From positions 3,044,037 to 3,108,036 of the forward strand of contig NC_052673.1 in assembly GCF_016802725.1 (NCBI RefSeq): DNA of 64,000 nt. The letters run 5' to 3'. Positions 44,596 through 56,888 of this stretch are shown piece after piece. Both the position numbers and the translations under genes were made by a program. The stretch is from Solenopsis invicta (lineage: Eukaryota; Arthropoda; Insecta; Hymenoptera; Formicidae). Numbering within the stretch: position 1 is the stretch's first letter; each line of letters begins with the position of its first letter. Below the pieces are notes generated by a model. The model ran no database searches, had not been told where the DNA came from, and saw only the letters and a list, made by a program, of their open reading frames with translations.

Positions 44596-45847
44596 TTAAC
44601 TTTTATTATGTATTAAAGCAGCTACTATATATTGAGAAGTTTGCGTATTATTTTCGTCATCACTACTGTCATCATGAAATCTATGATTCCAGAGAGGCAT
44701 CCTGTAACATTTCACACGTATTTCACTGATGTGAACGGAAAAAATGTCGGAACTCAATTCAGAACATTTAAAGATACCTAACGCAGAAGATGAAATACCA
44801 ATATCATAAAAGTCATGTACTTGTAAAAATTTATTTACTACCAAATAATAAGAATCATTGGCCATAAAAATATTAATAATGGTGCAAATAGATCCGTCAT
44901 TCAAAATGCAACAGTTATCACGTTTGTCTAAAGTGAACAAAATTCCTTTAAATGTAATTTTACGGTACTGAGAAGGATTATAATCGAGATTACGTGGCAG
45001 AGGACCTGAATTATGCTTCATGGATACAGCAATATTAGAATTGTTGTTGCCACGATCAATAATTTCATGTGCTTCCATTTCAGCAATTCTGTTTGCAAAT
45101 TGTTGAAGAGGAAGGCCAGGTTTCCTGTACAATTTTCTAAATACTGTCATGTTATTTTCGTATGGAAAAGCAGAAAATGAATCGAGAGGACCTAATTGTC
45201 GCACGTCATTAGTAAGATGAATGAGACCGTGTACATTGTACGAATTAAATGTTGGACCATAAAAATTTTCCGATCTAATAACAAATTTTTGCAGTGCACA
45301 ATCTGCGAATTTCAAATACGCTTCCGATGGTGATGTGGAAGCTAAAATTCTTATTGCTGCATGCAAAAATAAGAAATGTACGTACATTTCCTGTTTCAAT
45401 ATACCGTTTGTTACAACTGGACCTGTATATAATAAAAATTGACGAAACTCTGTCGCTTTATATTTTATACACGCATTGAGTGATCTAGGCCGTCTGACAA
45501 AATTGGATGGACAGTAAGTTGCAAGTGTCTCCAATTGTTTAGACATAGAAAGAATAGCTCTTGCTGATAATTTTGAAACTCGTGAATATTTTCCATGTAC
45601 CCATGCAATTAATAATTTTTTCATGACTCCTAGGCATACGAGATGCATATATTCAAACGGAACCTGTGTAACCATTCCTATTGGTAACGCCGACAACGGA
45701 CTCTTGCCATCTTTATGATGATCCTCATCTAAACACGCGACATATTCCTCATTTGTGCGAAGAGAATGATTAACACCACGAAAAATATAACGGCTATCAC
45801 ATCGTATACCACAAATTTTACATTTGGAGCATGGTTAGCTGGATGTA
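44596..45847 (-). pseudogene. TNP2/CACTA-like transposase, C-terminal part only, left arm
   Basis: This is the copy of the right-arm transposase from about codon 317 onward. The N-terminal half, with the first catalytic Asp, is absent because the arm stops at 45847, where the LINE begins. It includes the same in-frame TAA as the right copy (45835-45837). It retains the Cys cluster (CSKCKICGIRC), MHLVCLGVMKKLL, and the DUF4218-like NVHGLIHLTNDVRQLGP with FPYEN. One substitution separates its last 366 codons from the right copy (N for D in CPSNFVRR). Confidence 0.85.
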
Positions 45848-47519
45848 AGGCCAACGATAGACTAAGGAGGGAGGTGGACCTCCTTAGGACGGAGCTGGCT
45901 GCAGTGAAGCAGCAGATTGCCAACGTGGGCCGACGAGAAATGGAGGAGAAGGCTACACCCCCTGAACCTAAAGGGAACATGTGCGTAGCTGAGGCACCCC
46001 AAATGGGGAGGAAAAATGCCAGGAGGCCCATCATCAGCTCGTCGGAGGACGAGTGCGATGAGCCTCCCCCTTCAAAGCAAAAACCCCTGCCGCCGTCGGC
46101 TACCCCGGCCGTGCCCTCCCGCCGGGAGCCGGTCAGGGTTGGCAGGGCACAGGCGAAGGCGCCTCTAGACCCTCTTCCGGGGGTCCCTAATGAAAAGGAC
46201 GAGTTTATAAGGGCGGTTCTCGTCCAGGTCGGGCAGGTGCTGTCCGCAAGGTTCGATGCCCTGGAGGGCAGACACCTCCCAGAGAAGCCGCTGAGGCCCC
46301 CTCTGGGAGTGAAACAGCTTGGAAGTGGAGAGCCAAAACCCACTGCTCCAAAAGCGGGCTGGAAAAAGGTGCCGGCGCCTAGTTCGTCCTGCGCCACCGC
46401 ACACCCGATCCCCTCCGAAATGGAGGGGTGGACCGAGGTTGTAGGGAAGAAGGCCAAGGCCAGAAAAAAGAAGGAGAAGGCCAAACAAGACGCTACCCTG
46501 GCAAAAAGCCAAGGTGGGTCGGTGGCTAATGCCGCTCGACGCGCAAAAGCGACTCAGAAAGGAGGGTCCGCGAAGGCTGCCCCAAAAGGGCAAAATGGCC
46601 AAGGAGCCACCGGGAAGGGGAAAAAGATTAAGATCAAAGTCCCCACGAGAGCGGCTGTCGTCTTATCGGCGGTCGACAGCGAGAAGACGACAGTAGCGGC
46701 TGCCCTCTCAAAAATAAGGGACAAAATCGGCCTTAGGGTGCTCGGAATTGCGTCCCTACGCCCCAAGAGGGCCCAGACTGGGGCCATCATATACGAGGTC
46801 CCAGGGGAGAGAAGCCAAGAACTGGCTGAGCAGCGAAGCTCCGTGAGGAGCTTAGCAGTGAGGAGGTTAAGTTAGCAAGGCCTGTCAAGACGGCTGAGCT
46901 CCGTGTCTCGTGTCTAGACGACCTCACCGGTACCCGGGAGGTGTCCGAGGCGATGGCGGCCGTCGGCGGCTGCAAAACGTGGGAGGTGACGGTCGGCACT
47001 ATCAGGCGGTCGCGGATGGGACTCGGATCGGTATGGGTCCGCTGCCCCGCTGCGGCCGCTCGAAAGCTGTCAGAGGCGGGCAGGGTGCAAGTAGGCTGGG
47101 TCATGGCAAGGGTGGAGGCCCTCAGACCCAGGCCTATGCAATGCTACAAGTGTCTGAAGACAGGCCACACCATTGGTGCCTGTGACTCCCCTGTTGATAG
47201 GGGTAGCAGGTGCTATAGATGTGGCCGCGAGGGGCACACCGCCAGCCTCTGTGAGGGGGAACTAAACTGTCCCCTGTGCGCAGATCTGGGCAGGCCAGCC
47301 GGTCACAGATTTGGTGGACCGGCCTGTACTCCTCCACCGGAGAAGAGGGTCGGTCGAAGAGGAGTCAACGGCGCGGCTGCGAAGTCCCAGAACATAGCCG
47401 CGGACAAAGCCCCCATCACAGGGGACAACATGGAGATGGAGGCCGCACCTGCGGCTAGTTCCCTACAACCCGGTGATGATGGACGTAGCCTGGAGGAGGC
47501 GATGGACACGGCTCTTTAA
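45848..47519 (+). pseudogene. R1-clade ORF1 (gag-like), frameshifted
   Basis: The N-terminus is missing; the preserved part opens with a predicted coiled coil (RLRREVDLLRTELAAVKQQI). A long Pro/Lys-rich region follows. Near 46835 one base shifts the frame, after which reading continues (LREELSSEEVKL; SEAMAAVGGCKTWEV). Three Cys/His motifs close the protein: CYKCLKTGHTIGAC, CYRCGREGHTASLC and CPLCADLGRPAGH. The stop TAA at 47517-47519 overlaps the ATG of ORF2 (TAATG). In related elements such as SART1 this arrangement couples translation of the two ORFs. The protein would bind element RNA. Confidence 0.88.
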
Positions 47520-50500
47520 TGGCCTGTCTTAGCCTTCTCCAAGCAAATGTGAACCACTCCGCCAGGGCACAAGACCTTCTGGTTCAGACCATGGCGGAGT
47601 GGAACATAGACCTGGCAATAGTGGCTGAGCCCTATGCCGTCCCTCCTGCAGACTCCAGATGGAGGGGTGACACGGCGGGGCTGGTCGCTATTGCGTCCGG
47701 GAACAGTGGCGCCAACGTGTCGCTGACTCCCGGCGAAAGAGGCGTAGGCTATGTCGCCTGCCTCTGGGGTGGTCGGGCCGTTGTGGGGGTCTACGTGTCC
47801 CCCAACATCTCGCTCGAGGATTTTGAGTCCAAACTGGACGAGATCGGGGGGGTCGTCCGCCGACTGCGCCCAGAGACAAACTGGGTCGTAGTCGCGGGCG
47901 ACTTCAACGCGAAGTCTGCGGACTGGGGTTCCCCGGTCTCGGATGCGAGGGGCGAGATGTTGGGGGACTGGCTCGTTGCGTTAGACCTCCACATCGTCAA
48001 CCGAGGGTCGGAGCCCACCTGCGTGTCTGTTGGAGCTCCATTGTGGACTTGACCCTCGGCTCAACGGTGGCCCTCCGGGAGATAAACGGATGGATGGTCT
48101 CGGACGAGGAGACCCTCTCGGATCACAGGTACGTCGTGATGGAGGTCTCCTCTCCGGGATCAGGAGGGCACCGGCCCGGCCGTTCCGTGAGTGACGAGGG
48201 GGCTCCTCCCAGATGGGCGCTAAAGCACCTCGACATCGACATGGCGCTCGCGGCTGCTGTCGCCAAGTCCTGGGAGGAAGCCCCGCCAGAAGGGCAGGGT
48301 GACGTTAGGGCCGAGGCGGCATGGTTTGGGGAGGCCCTGTCGCAAATTTGCGACACGGCCATGCCCCGCTGCCGGTCGTCTCCACGGGAGGGAAAAAAGG
48401 CGGTGCACTGGTGGACGCCGGAGATTGCGGCACTCTGTGAGGCCTGCAACTCCGCGCGTCGCTGTTACACCAGGCACCGCCGTCGTAAACGGAACCCGGA
48501 TCGAGAGACGATGGCCGACCTGTACGAGGCTTACAGGGCGGCCAAGAAATCCCTCCAGGCGGCCATCGCTGCTGCGAAAGCCAATGCCTGGGGGGAATTT
48601 CTTAATACTCTAGATGGAGATCCGTGGGGGCGCCCCTACCGGCTGGTCAGAAATAAACTCCGGCCAGCGGCGCCCCCCACGACAGAAACTCTCGATCCGG
48701 GATTCCTGCGCGACGTAACGTCCGCTCTCTTCCCGGGAGACGACGAAGAGGAGAATCGCGCTCGGGATGACCCCGCTGCTATACAGGCCAGAATAGCCTG
48801 GGATGAGGGCCTCGGGGTCTCCAGGGAGGAGCTCGACAGGGCGGTAGACAGAATGAGGAGGAGAAATTCCGCACCGGGCCCGGACGGCATTCCTGGCAGG
48901 GTCCTTGCTATCGCCCTGCGAGCTCTGGGGGACCGCCTCAAACAACTGTTCAGCAGATGCCTGCGGTCTGGGCGGTTCCCCACCCCATGGAAGGAGGCCA
49001 GGCTGGTCCTCATACCCAAGGCGGGTCGTCCCGCGGGCGACCCCTCGGCCTACCGCCCTATCTGCCTATTGGCGGATGTGGGCAAATTGTTGGAGCGGGT
49101 GGTGGCGTCTCGCCTCATGAGCCACCTGGAATCGGGGGGCCCCAACCTATCGCCCAATCAATTTGGGTTTCGGCCCGGGAGATCGACCGTCGGAGCCATC
49201 CGACGGCTGAGATCCCGGGTCGAGAGGGCGGTGTCCCGGGGCAGGGTAGTGCTGGCTGTTAGCTTGGATATATGCAATGCCTTTAACACCCTGCCCTGGG
49301 GCAAGATTAGGGAGGGACTTAGGAGATTCAATGTCCCTCCCTATCTAGAGGAGGTGATCAGGGCCTACCTCGGTGACCGGGTGATCACGTGCCGCGACCG
49401 GGATGGCGACATTACGCGCTGCATAGTCAGCAGGGGGGTGCCACAGGGCTCGGTCCTAGGACCGATCCTATGGGACGTGGGGTACGACCGAGCACTCGAT
49501 CACCACCTCCCTGCGGGGGTGTCGTTGGTGTGCTACGCCGACGACACCCTGGTCGTCGTCACCGGGGACGGTTGGGGCGAGGCGAGACGCCTGGCCAGGT
49601 AAGGCCTCGGTCTCGTGTTAAGGCGCATTCGCCTCCTGGGCCTAAAGGTGGCCCTCGAGAAAACCGAGGCCATCTGGTTCGGGAGGCGCGGTGAGACGGG
49701 ACCGAGGTTTCGGTCTCTAGTGGTGGAGGGGACCCGGGTCGAGGTGAAGTGCCAGATGAAATATCTGGGGCTGATCCTCGACTCAAAATTGAGTTTCCGG
49801 CCCCATTTCGAGAAGCTGGCCGTCAGACTGGGCGATGCGATCTCCAGCTTTGGACGCATCATGCCCAACCTGAGGGGCCCGTGCGAGAGGGTCCGCCGCC
49901 TCTACATGGGGGTGGTGCGCTCAATCGCCCTGTACGGTGCACCCGTGTGGTGCGACGCCCTGGTGGCCTCTGCAGAAAACTGCAGGCTCCTACACAGGGG
50001 CCAGCGGAGAATGGCCATCAGGGTGGCGAGGGCGTACAGCACCGTCCCCTGGGAGGCGGCGTGTGTTTTGGCCGGCTCGACCCCTTGGGTGTACGTGGCT
50101 CAGACGCTCACTGAGACGTATGAGTGGAAGGAGGAGCTTGCCCGAGGGGGCGGGACGGTCACGCGGGCGATGGTGGCGGCCAGGCGCGCGATATCCCGCA
50201 GGGATGAGATCCGGCACTGGCGAGAGCGACTGCCTCACGCTAGGGCTGGTCTCAGGGTGACGGAGGCCTTCGGGCCCGTACTTGAGGAGTGGGTTGGGAG
50301 GGGGAGCGGGGGCCTTTCCTTCCACACAACGCAGGTGCTCTCCGGGCACGGATGTTTCGGAGAGTACCTGCATGAGAAGGCTGGGCGGGAGGCCTCTACC
50401 AAGTGCCACCACTGCCCGGAGGAGAGGGACACGGCGCAACACACTGTTGAAGTGTGCCCAGCATGGGCTGTCGAGCGCCGTGCCCTCACCGACGCGGTGG

Positions 50501-50703
50501 GGGCGGACCTCTCCCTCCCCACTATAGTCAGGAAGATGCTGGACGGGCCCGAGGGCTGGAGCGCTGTGACCTCCTTCTGCCTCAATGTCATGAGGCGGAA
50601 GGAGGAGGCGGAGAGAAGGAGAGAGGAAGATCCCTCGGTTCCGCCGGAGAGGAGGAAAAGAGGGGGGAGACGGAGGAGGGTGTACCTACAACAACATCAG
50701 TAG
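47519..50703 (+). pseudogene. R1-clade ORF2: endonuclease, reverse transcriptase, zinc motif; two lesions
   Basis: The endonuclease shows LQANVNHSARAQDLL, the catalytic VVAGDFNAKSADWGS and, after a one-base deletion near 48030, the SDHRYV motif. Reverse transcriptase runs from SAPGPDGIPGRVL through the IPKAGRPAGDPSAYRPICLL motif, RGVPQGSVLGP and the catalytic YADDTLVV (about 49533-49556). An in-frame TAA follows at 49600-49602 and the frame then continues (LRRIRLLGLKVALEKTEAIW) to the C-terminal CHHCPEERDTAQHTVEVC motif and the stop at 50701-50703. The enzyme would nick DNA and prime reverse transcription at the nick; this copy cannot make it whole. Confidence 0.9.
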
Positions 50704-51179
50704 GTCCTCCTCCCTCTCCCGTAATGGGAAGATCTGGGGGAGAGAGGGGGCGCTCCCCCGCCCTCCTCCCACCCCCACAGGAGACTCGCTGGCTGCCCTC
50801 CCCACCCCGGCATCGGCATCGACTTCGTCGGTGTCGGTGTCGGGTGGGGGGGGGGCAGCCGGCGCGATGGCTCACACATGCTCCCCACCCTCGAGAGGAT
50901 TTGACCTGAGCCGAGAAGGAACGGTGGGAAGGGGGGACCCTCACAGCGCCGGCTAGACCAGACAGAGGGTCCTACCCTCCCCACCGTTGAGGAGGTACGC
51001 CTCGGGCGGAATCAGCGGCGGGGTAGTTGCCCGGCTGACCCGTCTCGGGGCTTGGGACGCGGGAGTGCGTCAGTAATAATAAGAATATTTAAGGAGAATA
51101 AGATATAAAGAGATATAAGGAGGAATAAGGATACTGGACTGAGGATATTATCGAAAAAAGGAATAATATACGTAACTAT

Positions 51180-53381
51180 ATGGATTCTGTTTATTTAAAA
51201 CGTTCAATTTTGCGTAAATGTTTTTATAAATTATGTAAAAGGCAACGCAGAAATATAATAAGTGAAATTCGAAATAATATCCGCAGCAAAAAATTGGTAA
51301 GAAATAGCACTAAACAACATTGTAAAATTGATAACATTTTAGATTTTTGTAATGCTTCTAACATTCCTAATAATGACAATGATAATATTAACGATAATAA
51401 CAATATAAATGGTAATAATGATATTAACGATGGTATTGGTAACGATATTGACAATGATAAGGAGAGTAATACGTATATAAATGTTGAAAGTAACGAGATT
51501 CCTTCCGATAATAATTCATGTAACAATACTTCCGATACTTCATCTTCTGTTAGTGTTTCCTCGCATGAATCATCATCATTTCGAGTCACATTCGCATCCT
51601 GTATTGTCGAAAATAATTTGAATCATGTGCAAGCTAATAACGTTCTATCTCTTCTTCGAACACATCCTTGTTTTCATAATTTACCTAAAGATGTAAGAAC
51701 ACTATTAAATACTCCGCGAGGAAAAGTCATTGTATATAAAATAGAACCAGGTGAATATTTACATTTTAATTTAGAAGTAGAAATTTGTAGAGTTCTCTCG
51801 CGTTTTTCGGTTATATCACTTCCCAATCAAATAAACATCGATTTTAATACCGATGGTTGTTATTTAGATAGATCAGGTAGTATTCACATTTGGCCAATTC
51901 AATGTCGGCTAGTAAATATCAGTCATTCAAAACCAATAATAGTAGGAATATATAAGGGTTCTACAAAACCAAATGATCCAAATTTATTTATTTTTAAATT
52001 TGTCGCAGATATTGAAAGAATATTGAATAAGGGGGGTGTATCTTGCCGTGGTAGCAAAATAGCAATCCGTCTTAGATGTTTTATAGCTGACGCGCCTGCT
52101 CGTGCTTTCATTCTCAACCATCGAGGCCATACATCCAGCTAACCATGCTCCAAATGTAAAATTTGTGGTATACGATGTGATAGCCGTTATATTTTTCGTG
52201 GTGTTAATCATTCTCTTCGCACAAATGAGGAATATGTCGCGTGTTTAGATGAGGATCATCATAAAGATGGCAAGAGTCCGTTGTCGGCGTTACCAATAGG
52301 AATGGTTACACAGGTTCCGTTTGAATATATGCATCTCGTATGCCTAGGAGTCATGAAAAAATTATTAATTGCATGGGTACATGGAAAATATTCACGAGTT
52401 TCAAAATTATCAGCAAGAGCTATTCTTTCTATGTCTAAACAATTGGAGACACTTGCAACTTACTGTCCATCCGATTTTGTCAGACGGCCTAGATCACTCA
52501 ATGCGTGTATAAAATATAAAGCGACAGAGTTTCGTCAATTTTTATTATATACAGGTCCAGTTGTAACAAACGGTATATTGAAACAGGAAATGTACGTACA
52601 TTTCTTATTTTTGCATGCAGCAATAAGAATTTTAGCTTCCACATCACCATCGGAAGCGTATTTGAAATTCGCAGATTGTGCACTGCAAAAATTTGTTATT
52701 AGATCGGAAAATTTTTATGGTCCAACATTTAATTCGTACAATGTACACGGTCTCATTCATCTTACTAATGACGTGCGACAATTAGGTCCTCTCGATTCAT
52801 TTTCTGCTTTTCCATACGAAAATAACATGACAGTATTTAGAAAATTGTACAGGAAACCTGGCCTTCCTCTTCAACAATTTGCAAACAGAATTGCTGAAAT
52901 GGAAGCACATGAAATTATTGATCGTGGCAACAACAATTCTAATATTGCTGTATCCATGAAGCATAATTCAGGTCCTCTGCCACGTAATCTCGATTATAAT
53001 CCTTCTCAGTACCGTAAAATTACATTTAAAGGAATTTTGTTCACTTTAGACAAACGTGATAACTGTTGCATTTTGAATGACGGATCTATTTGCACCATTA
53101 TTAATATTTTTATGGCCAATGATTCTTATTATTTGGTAGTAAATAAATTTTTACAAGTACATGACTTTTATGATATTGGTATTTCATCTTCTGCGTTAGG
53201 TATCTTTAAATGTTCTGAATTGAGTTCCGACATTTTTTCCGTTCACATCAGTGAAATACGTGTGAAATGTTACAGGATGCCTCTCTGGAATCATAGATTT
53301 CATGATGACAGTAGTGATGACGAAAATAATACGCAAACTTCTCAATATATAGTAGCTGCTTTAATACATAATAAAAGTTAA
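51180..53381 (+). pseudogene. TNP2/CACTA-like transposase, right arm, one in-frame stop
   Basis: A single frame from the ATG at 51180 to TAA at 53379-53381 (734 codons including both stops), interrupted only by TAA at 52140-52142. The N-terminal 150 residues are basic then Asn/Asp/Ser-rich. The catalytic domain starts with IDFNTDGCYLDRSGSIHIWP (first Asp, TNP2 pattern) and has VGIYKGSTKPNDPNLF and FIADAPARAFILNHRGH (second Asp). After the stop comes the zinc cluster CSKCKICGIRC, then MHLVCLGVMKKLL, the DUF4218-like NVHGLIHLTNDVRQLGPLDS and AFPYENNM with the candidate catalytic Glu. The stop replaces one codon just before the Cys cluster and is shared with the left copy, so it predates the arm duplication. 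R1 sequence lies just upstream, so the native promoter may be gone. Confidence 0.85.
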
Positions 53382-56300
53382 AATTCACATTCCAATTATA
53401 TAAAATATAATTAAAGTATTAAGTATAAATTGCTTTTGATGGTTGGAGAAAATAAACTCTAAAGTTAATTGTCGTAATTAACTATAAAGTTCATTATCTT
53501 CATTGTATTCATTGTGTTATTGTATTGTTGTTAAAAAATGTACACTTAAAAAGTACACTGTCGCACGCTCGCGCAGAAAAACCCTTCAATTATCTTACAT
53601 AATTATTATGTATATATTAAAAATGTATTTAAGGATGTCCACTACATTGAAAGAAAGCCGTCCAAAAAGACCGATAGTAAAACCATCGAGGTACCAGACT
53701 ACGTCTTCTGAAGAAGCTCCCTTCAGCAAGACATCTAAAACTGGCGGGCAGGAGATAGATACGGCGACAACGATGGAAGAAGATATGAGGGAGTTAAGAG
53801 GAACTATACAGGACAATTCCTCGACTATTAATGACGTTAACACACAACATAATCTTCATAATATATTAACAACACAATACAATAACACAAATTCTCAAAT
53901 ACATAATAAACCGCAAACACCTATGCTAACATCTACTCAGGTACATCAAGTGGAACAAATTGATTATCAGTATCCTTTACACACACCATCAACAAGTAAT
54001 GCAGAACCACATCCAATATCGTACTCTACAAACAACACTCCTTATGCACAACACAGACCTACGACAACATTCATACCGAGTGAACATAATGCGTTTGACA
54101 ATATTATTAATGCTTATAATAAGTTTCAGCTTCCTTATTCAAATATAGGCGAATCGGTAGAGGCAACAGCAGGATATAGAGCGCAAGCAGAACGAAATAA
54201 TATTGAGCATCGGTGAGTCTAAGGCTGAGATATCATTTGTCGTACGACAAATTTATCAAACGTGTAAATTTGCTGCAGGATAGAAAATTTCTACAGACTT
54301 GGGAACTCTTCTTTCCGGTTGAGATTTTATGTCGTTCTATCTTACAGGGAATTAATACGTTCGATAAGCTGAACATCTTTTAAAATATACGCGTTTACTG
54401 TTTTTTAATTTAAGTATAACTTTTATAGCACTCAGGAACGATTGGATCGTATAGACATGGAATTGAGGTAGTACATACATATCTATATGCGTATGTAATG
54501 TAAAAAAGATTTTATTAAATTTACTTTACATATATTTAATTGTACATTTATATTTTATTTACAGAAAGTTGAATAGCACTATGGAACGTATTCATAAATG
54601 TGTACAGGTGAGAGAAAACCGACGACGCGCATTACAAAAGCCAAAATGTTTGCCAATTTCAACTAAGATAGAGATGCAAACCTTTGAATCGATTGACGAG
54701 GAAAAATACGACGAAGTTGTAAGTCTACGAAAAAACAATAACATATAAAATAATTTTCAATTTACAATAGCAACAATTACATATCGAGAGAATAAATTAG
54801 TACTACAGGAGAATGACTTGATAAATAACCGCGTTACAAAGTGATTACAAAAATTATTTAAAACGTCAATTTAACAGTTTACATAAGAAAGTAATATTGT
54901 TAAATGTATTTGTATGAAAAAGTCTTTTCTCTCGATGCATACTTGATTAAATGTTTTACAAATTTATTAATGTCTTTAGAGCAAAAAATGTTTGTCTATC
55001 TCTCAGTCAAAATGAATAATTATGTGCTTATAAATCAATGTTATAATATTATAGCCACAATTTTAGAGTACGACTAATTATTAGAGTTATCCTCGCACAT
55101 ATCTTTTCAGCAATTAAACAATAATTAACGTGTCGTGTTGTAACATAGGTGAATTATCTTCAATATGTGGGAGGATTTGCGGTAAAGGAAGCAATTAATA
55201 TGTCCTTTAAAGAAGAGATCAAAGACGGTTTAATGGTGGCATACACCTGGTTTGGCTCTAAACAGGGTCTACAGCCCTTATACAAGACGCGTATAATAAT
55301 GGCAATTTATGGTACGACTCTAACTTATTCTATTTTCTTTAAACTTAGTCTCATCTCAAAGTTTAATATAATAGGTAATATCACAAAGGGTCGAGCTGAA
55401 TAAGCATGTGAAAGTTGCACTTGAGGGGGTCAGATCGAGGCTAGAACCCAAATTTGAGATAGAAAGAAAAAAATTTTTCACCAAGTTTCAGCCCTCTATC
55501 ATATTATTTATTTTTCTGAAGAGTTTTACGTGTTTTTCAGTTTTTCATTTTTTTCTGCTCTTGTAGTTAAGCGATTTTCATGGAAGAAATTTACAATATA
55601 ATTGTCATCAACATATATTTTAACAAATATTTTGGTTTCTCTGAAAGCTTGTCTTCATATTTAAAAAAATTCAAAAGTTTTTTAATTATATATTTTATAT
55701 ATTCATGATGTTAAAATGTATGTTAATGATATTTATATTATAAATTTTTACCATACGAATCACTTAACTAGAAGAGCAGAAAAAAAATTAAAAACTGAAA
55801 AACACGTTAAACGCTCCAAAGGAATAAATAATAGGGATAAAGGGCCGAAACTTGATGAAAAATTTTTTTCTTCCTATCTGAAATTAAGATCCTAACCCTG
55901 ATCTGATCTTCTCAAGTTCAATGCTTATTCACATGTTTATCCGGCTAGACCCTTTGAATGTGTATTAATTAATTTTAATAATATAAAGAATTTGTACGTC
56001 CGCATATACACACACGATCAGGGTTGGGTAGTACAGTAGAGTTTTCTCAACTTTGACCGTATACGGCGATAAGAGCGGAATGCCAAACTTATAGAATACC
56101 TCTGACTACAGCACGAGTCTACCAATAACCGTGTACTTGTGCGAGCAAAGCTGTAGTGAGGGTATTCTATAAAATGAAGGGGTACGATATGAGTGCTTGT
56201 GTTAATTTAATATGCCATTAAATTTAACTTTAAAAAAATATCAACTTATCCAACCGTGTATATGACACAAGCGCACACACGCACACGCACGCACACAACT

Positions 56301-56857
56301 TATTTCGCTCTAATAATCATACTTTCTTCTTTTCCTCACGGGCATGTAGATGCTGCTTGCAACAGTCGACATTTCAATAGACCGACTCGAGCAGAATTCC
56401 AAGCGTACGCGAGAGAGGCTTTGCGTTCGGCGAAACAAAGACACAGGATGGCTACCCACGTACAGCGTGACAGGCAACAACGTGCCAGAACAGAACGCGA
56501 TTTTTGGAAAGACTCGCGCGACGACGATCTAGAAAATGCAGTAGAAGAAGATGATGCAGAATCTATTATAAGCTCACATGATGAAGAGGATTAATTCATG
56601 TAAGTAAAATATTTTTTCTTTTTTCATACACAAAAGTTTGGGTAATGACTACCCGGGAATACATTTTTATATACATATAATTATTTATAATTATGTATGC
56701 TTTATGTATAATTAAATATAATTGTATATAAAAAATTTTTTTCAGTAGGCCTATTCTGTAACTCTTTAGCGACAATTCTTTACAAACATATATATATATA
56801 TATACATATATATATATGTTTGTAAAGAATTATAGGAAATTTTGTATGTATGTATGT

Positions 56858-56888
<31 letters not shown>

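Larger units (their letters stand above)
37761..45847 (-). repeat. left arm of the 8.1-kb inverted repeat
   Basis: Collinear with the reverse complement of 52130-60200 throughout, with a few substitutions and about 15 bases of net indel. The inner border is the text GGATGTA (45841-45847); beyond it one mismatch is followed by a shared GGCC. Genes in this arm read leftward. Confidence 0.95.
45848..51100 (+). mobile_element. R1-clade non-LTR retrotransposon (LINE), 5'-truncated
   Basis: GC-rich, with two overlapping ORFs: a gag-like ORF1 with three zinc knuckles, and an ORF2 with AP endonuclease, reverse transcriptase and a C-terminal Cys/His motif. These are R1-clade features. The 5' end is cut inside ORF1 at the junction with the left transposon arm. 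The 3' untranslated region (50704 to about 51100) is GC-rich and passes into AT-rich TAATAATAAGAATATTTAAGG text; no poly(A) tail or target duplication is evident. Four lesions inactivate it. Confidence 0.9.

Noticed and set aside
45848..51179. twin priming as the cause of the large inversion
   Set aside because: Twin priming inverts part of the LINE itself. Here the LINE is in one orientation and it is the flanking transposon that is inverted.
52100..52200. an intron removing the in-frame TAA of the transposase
   Set aside because: The frame is maintained on both sides with expected family text up to one codon on each side, and no GT-AG pair is placed to remove just the stop.
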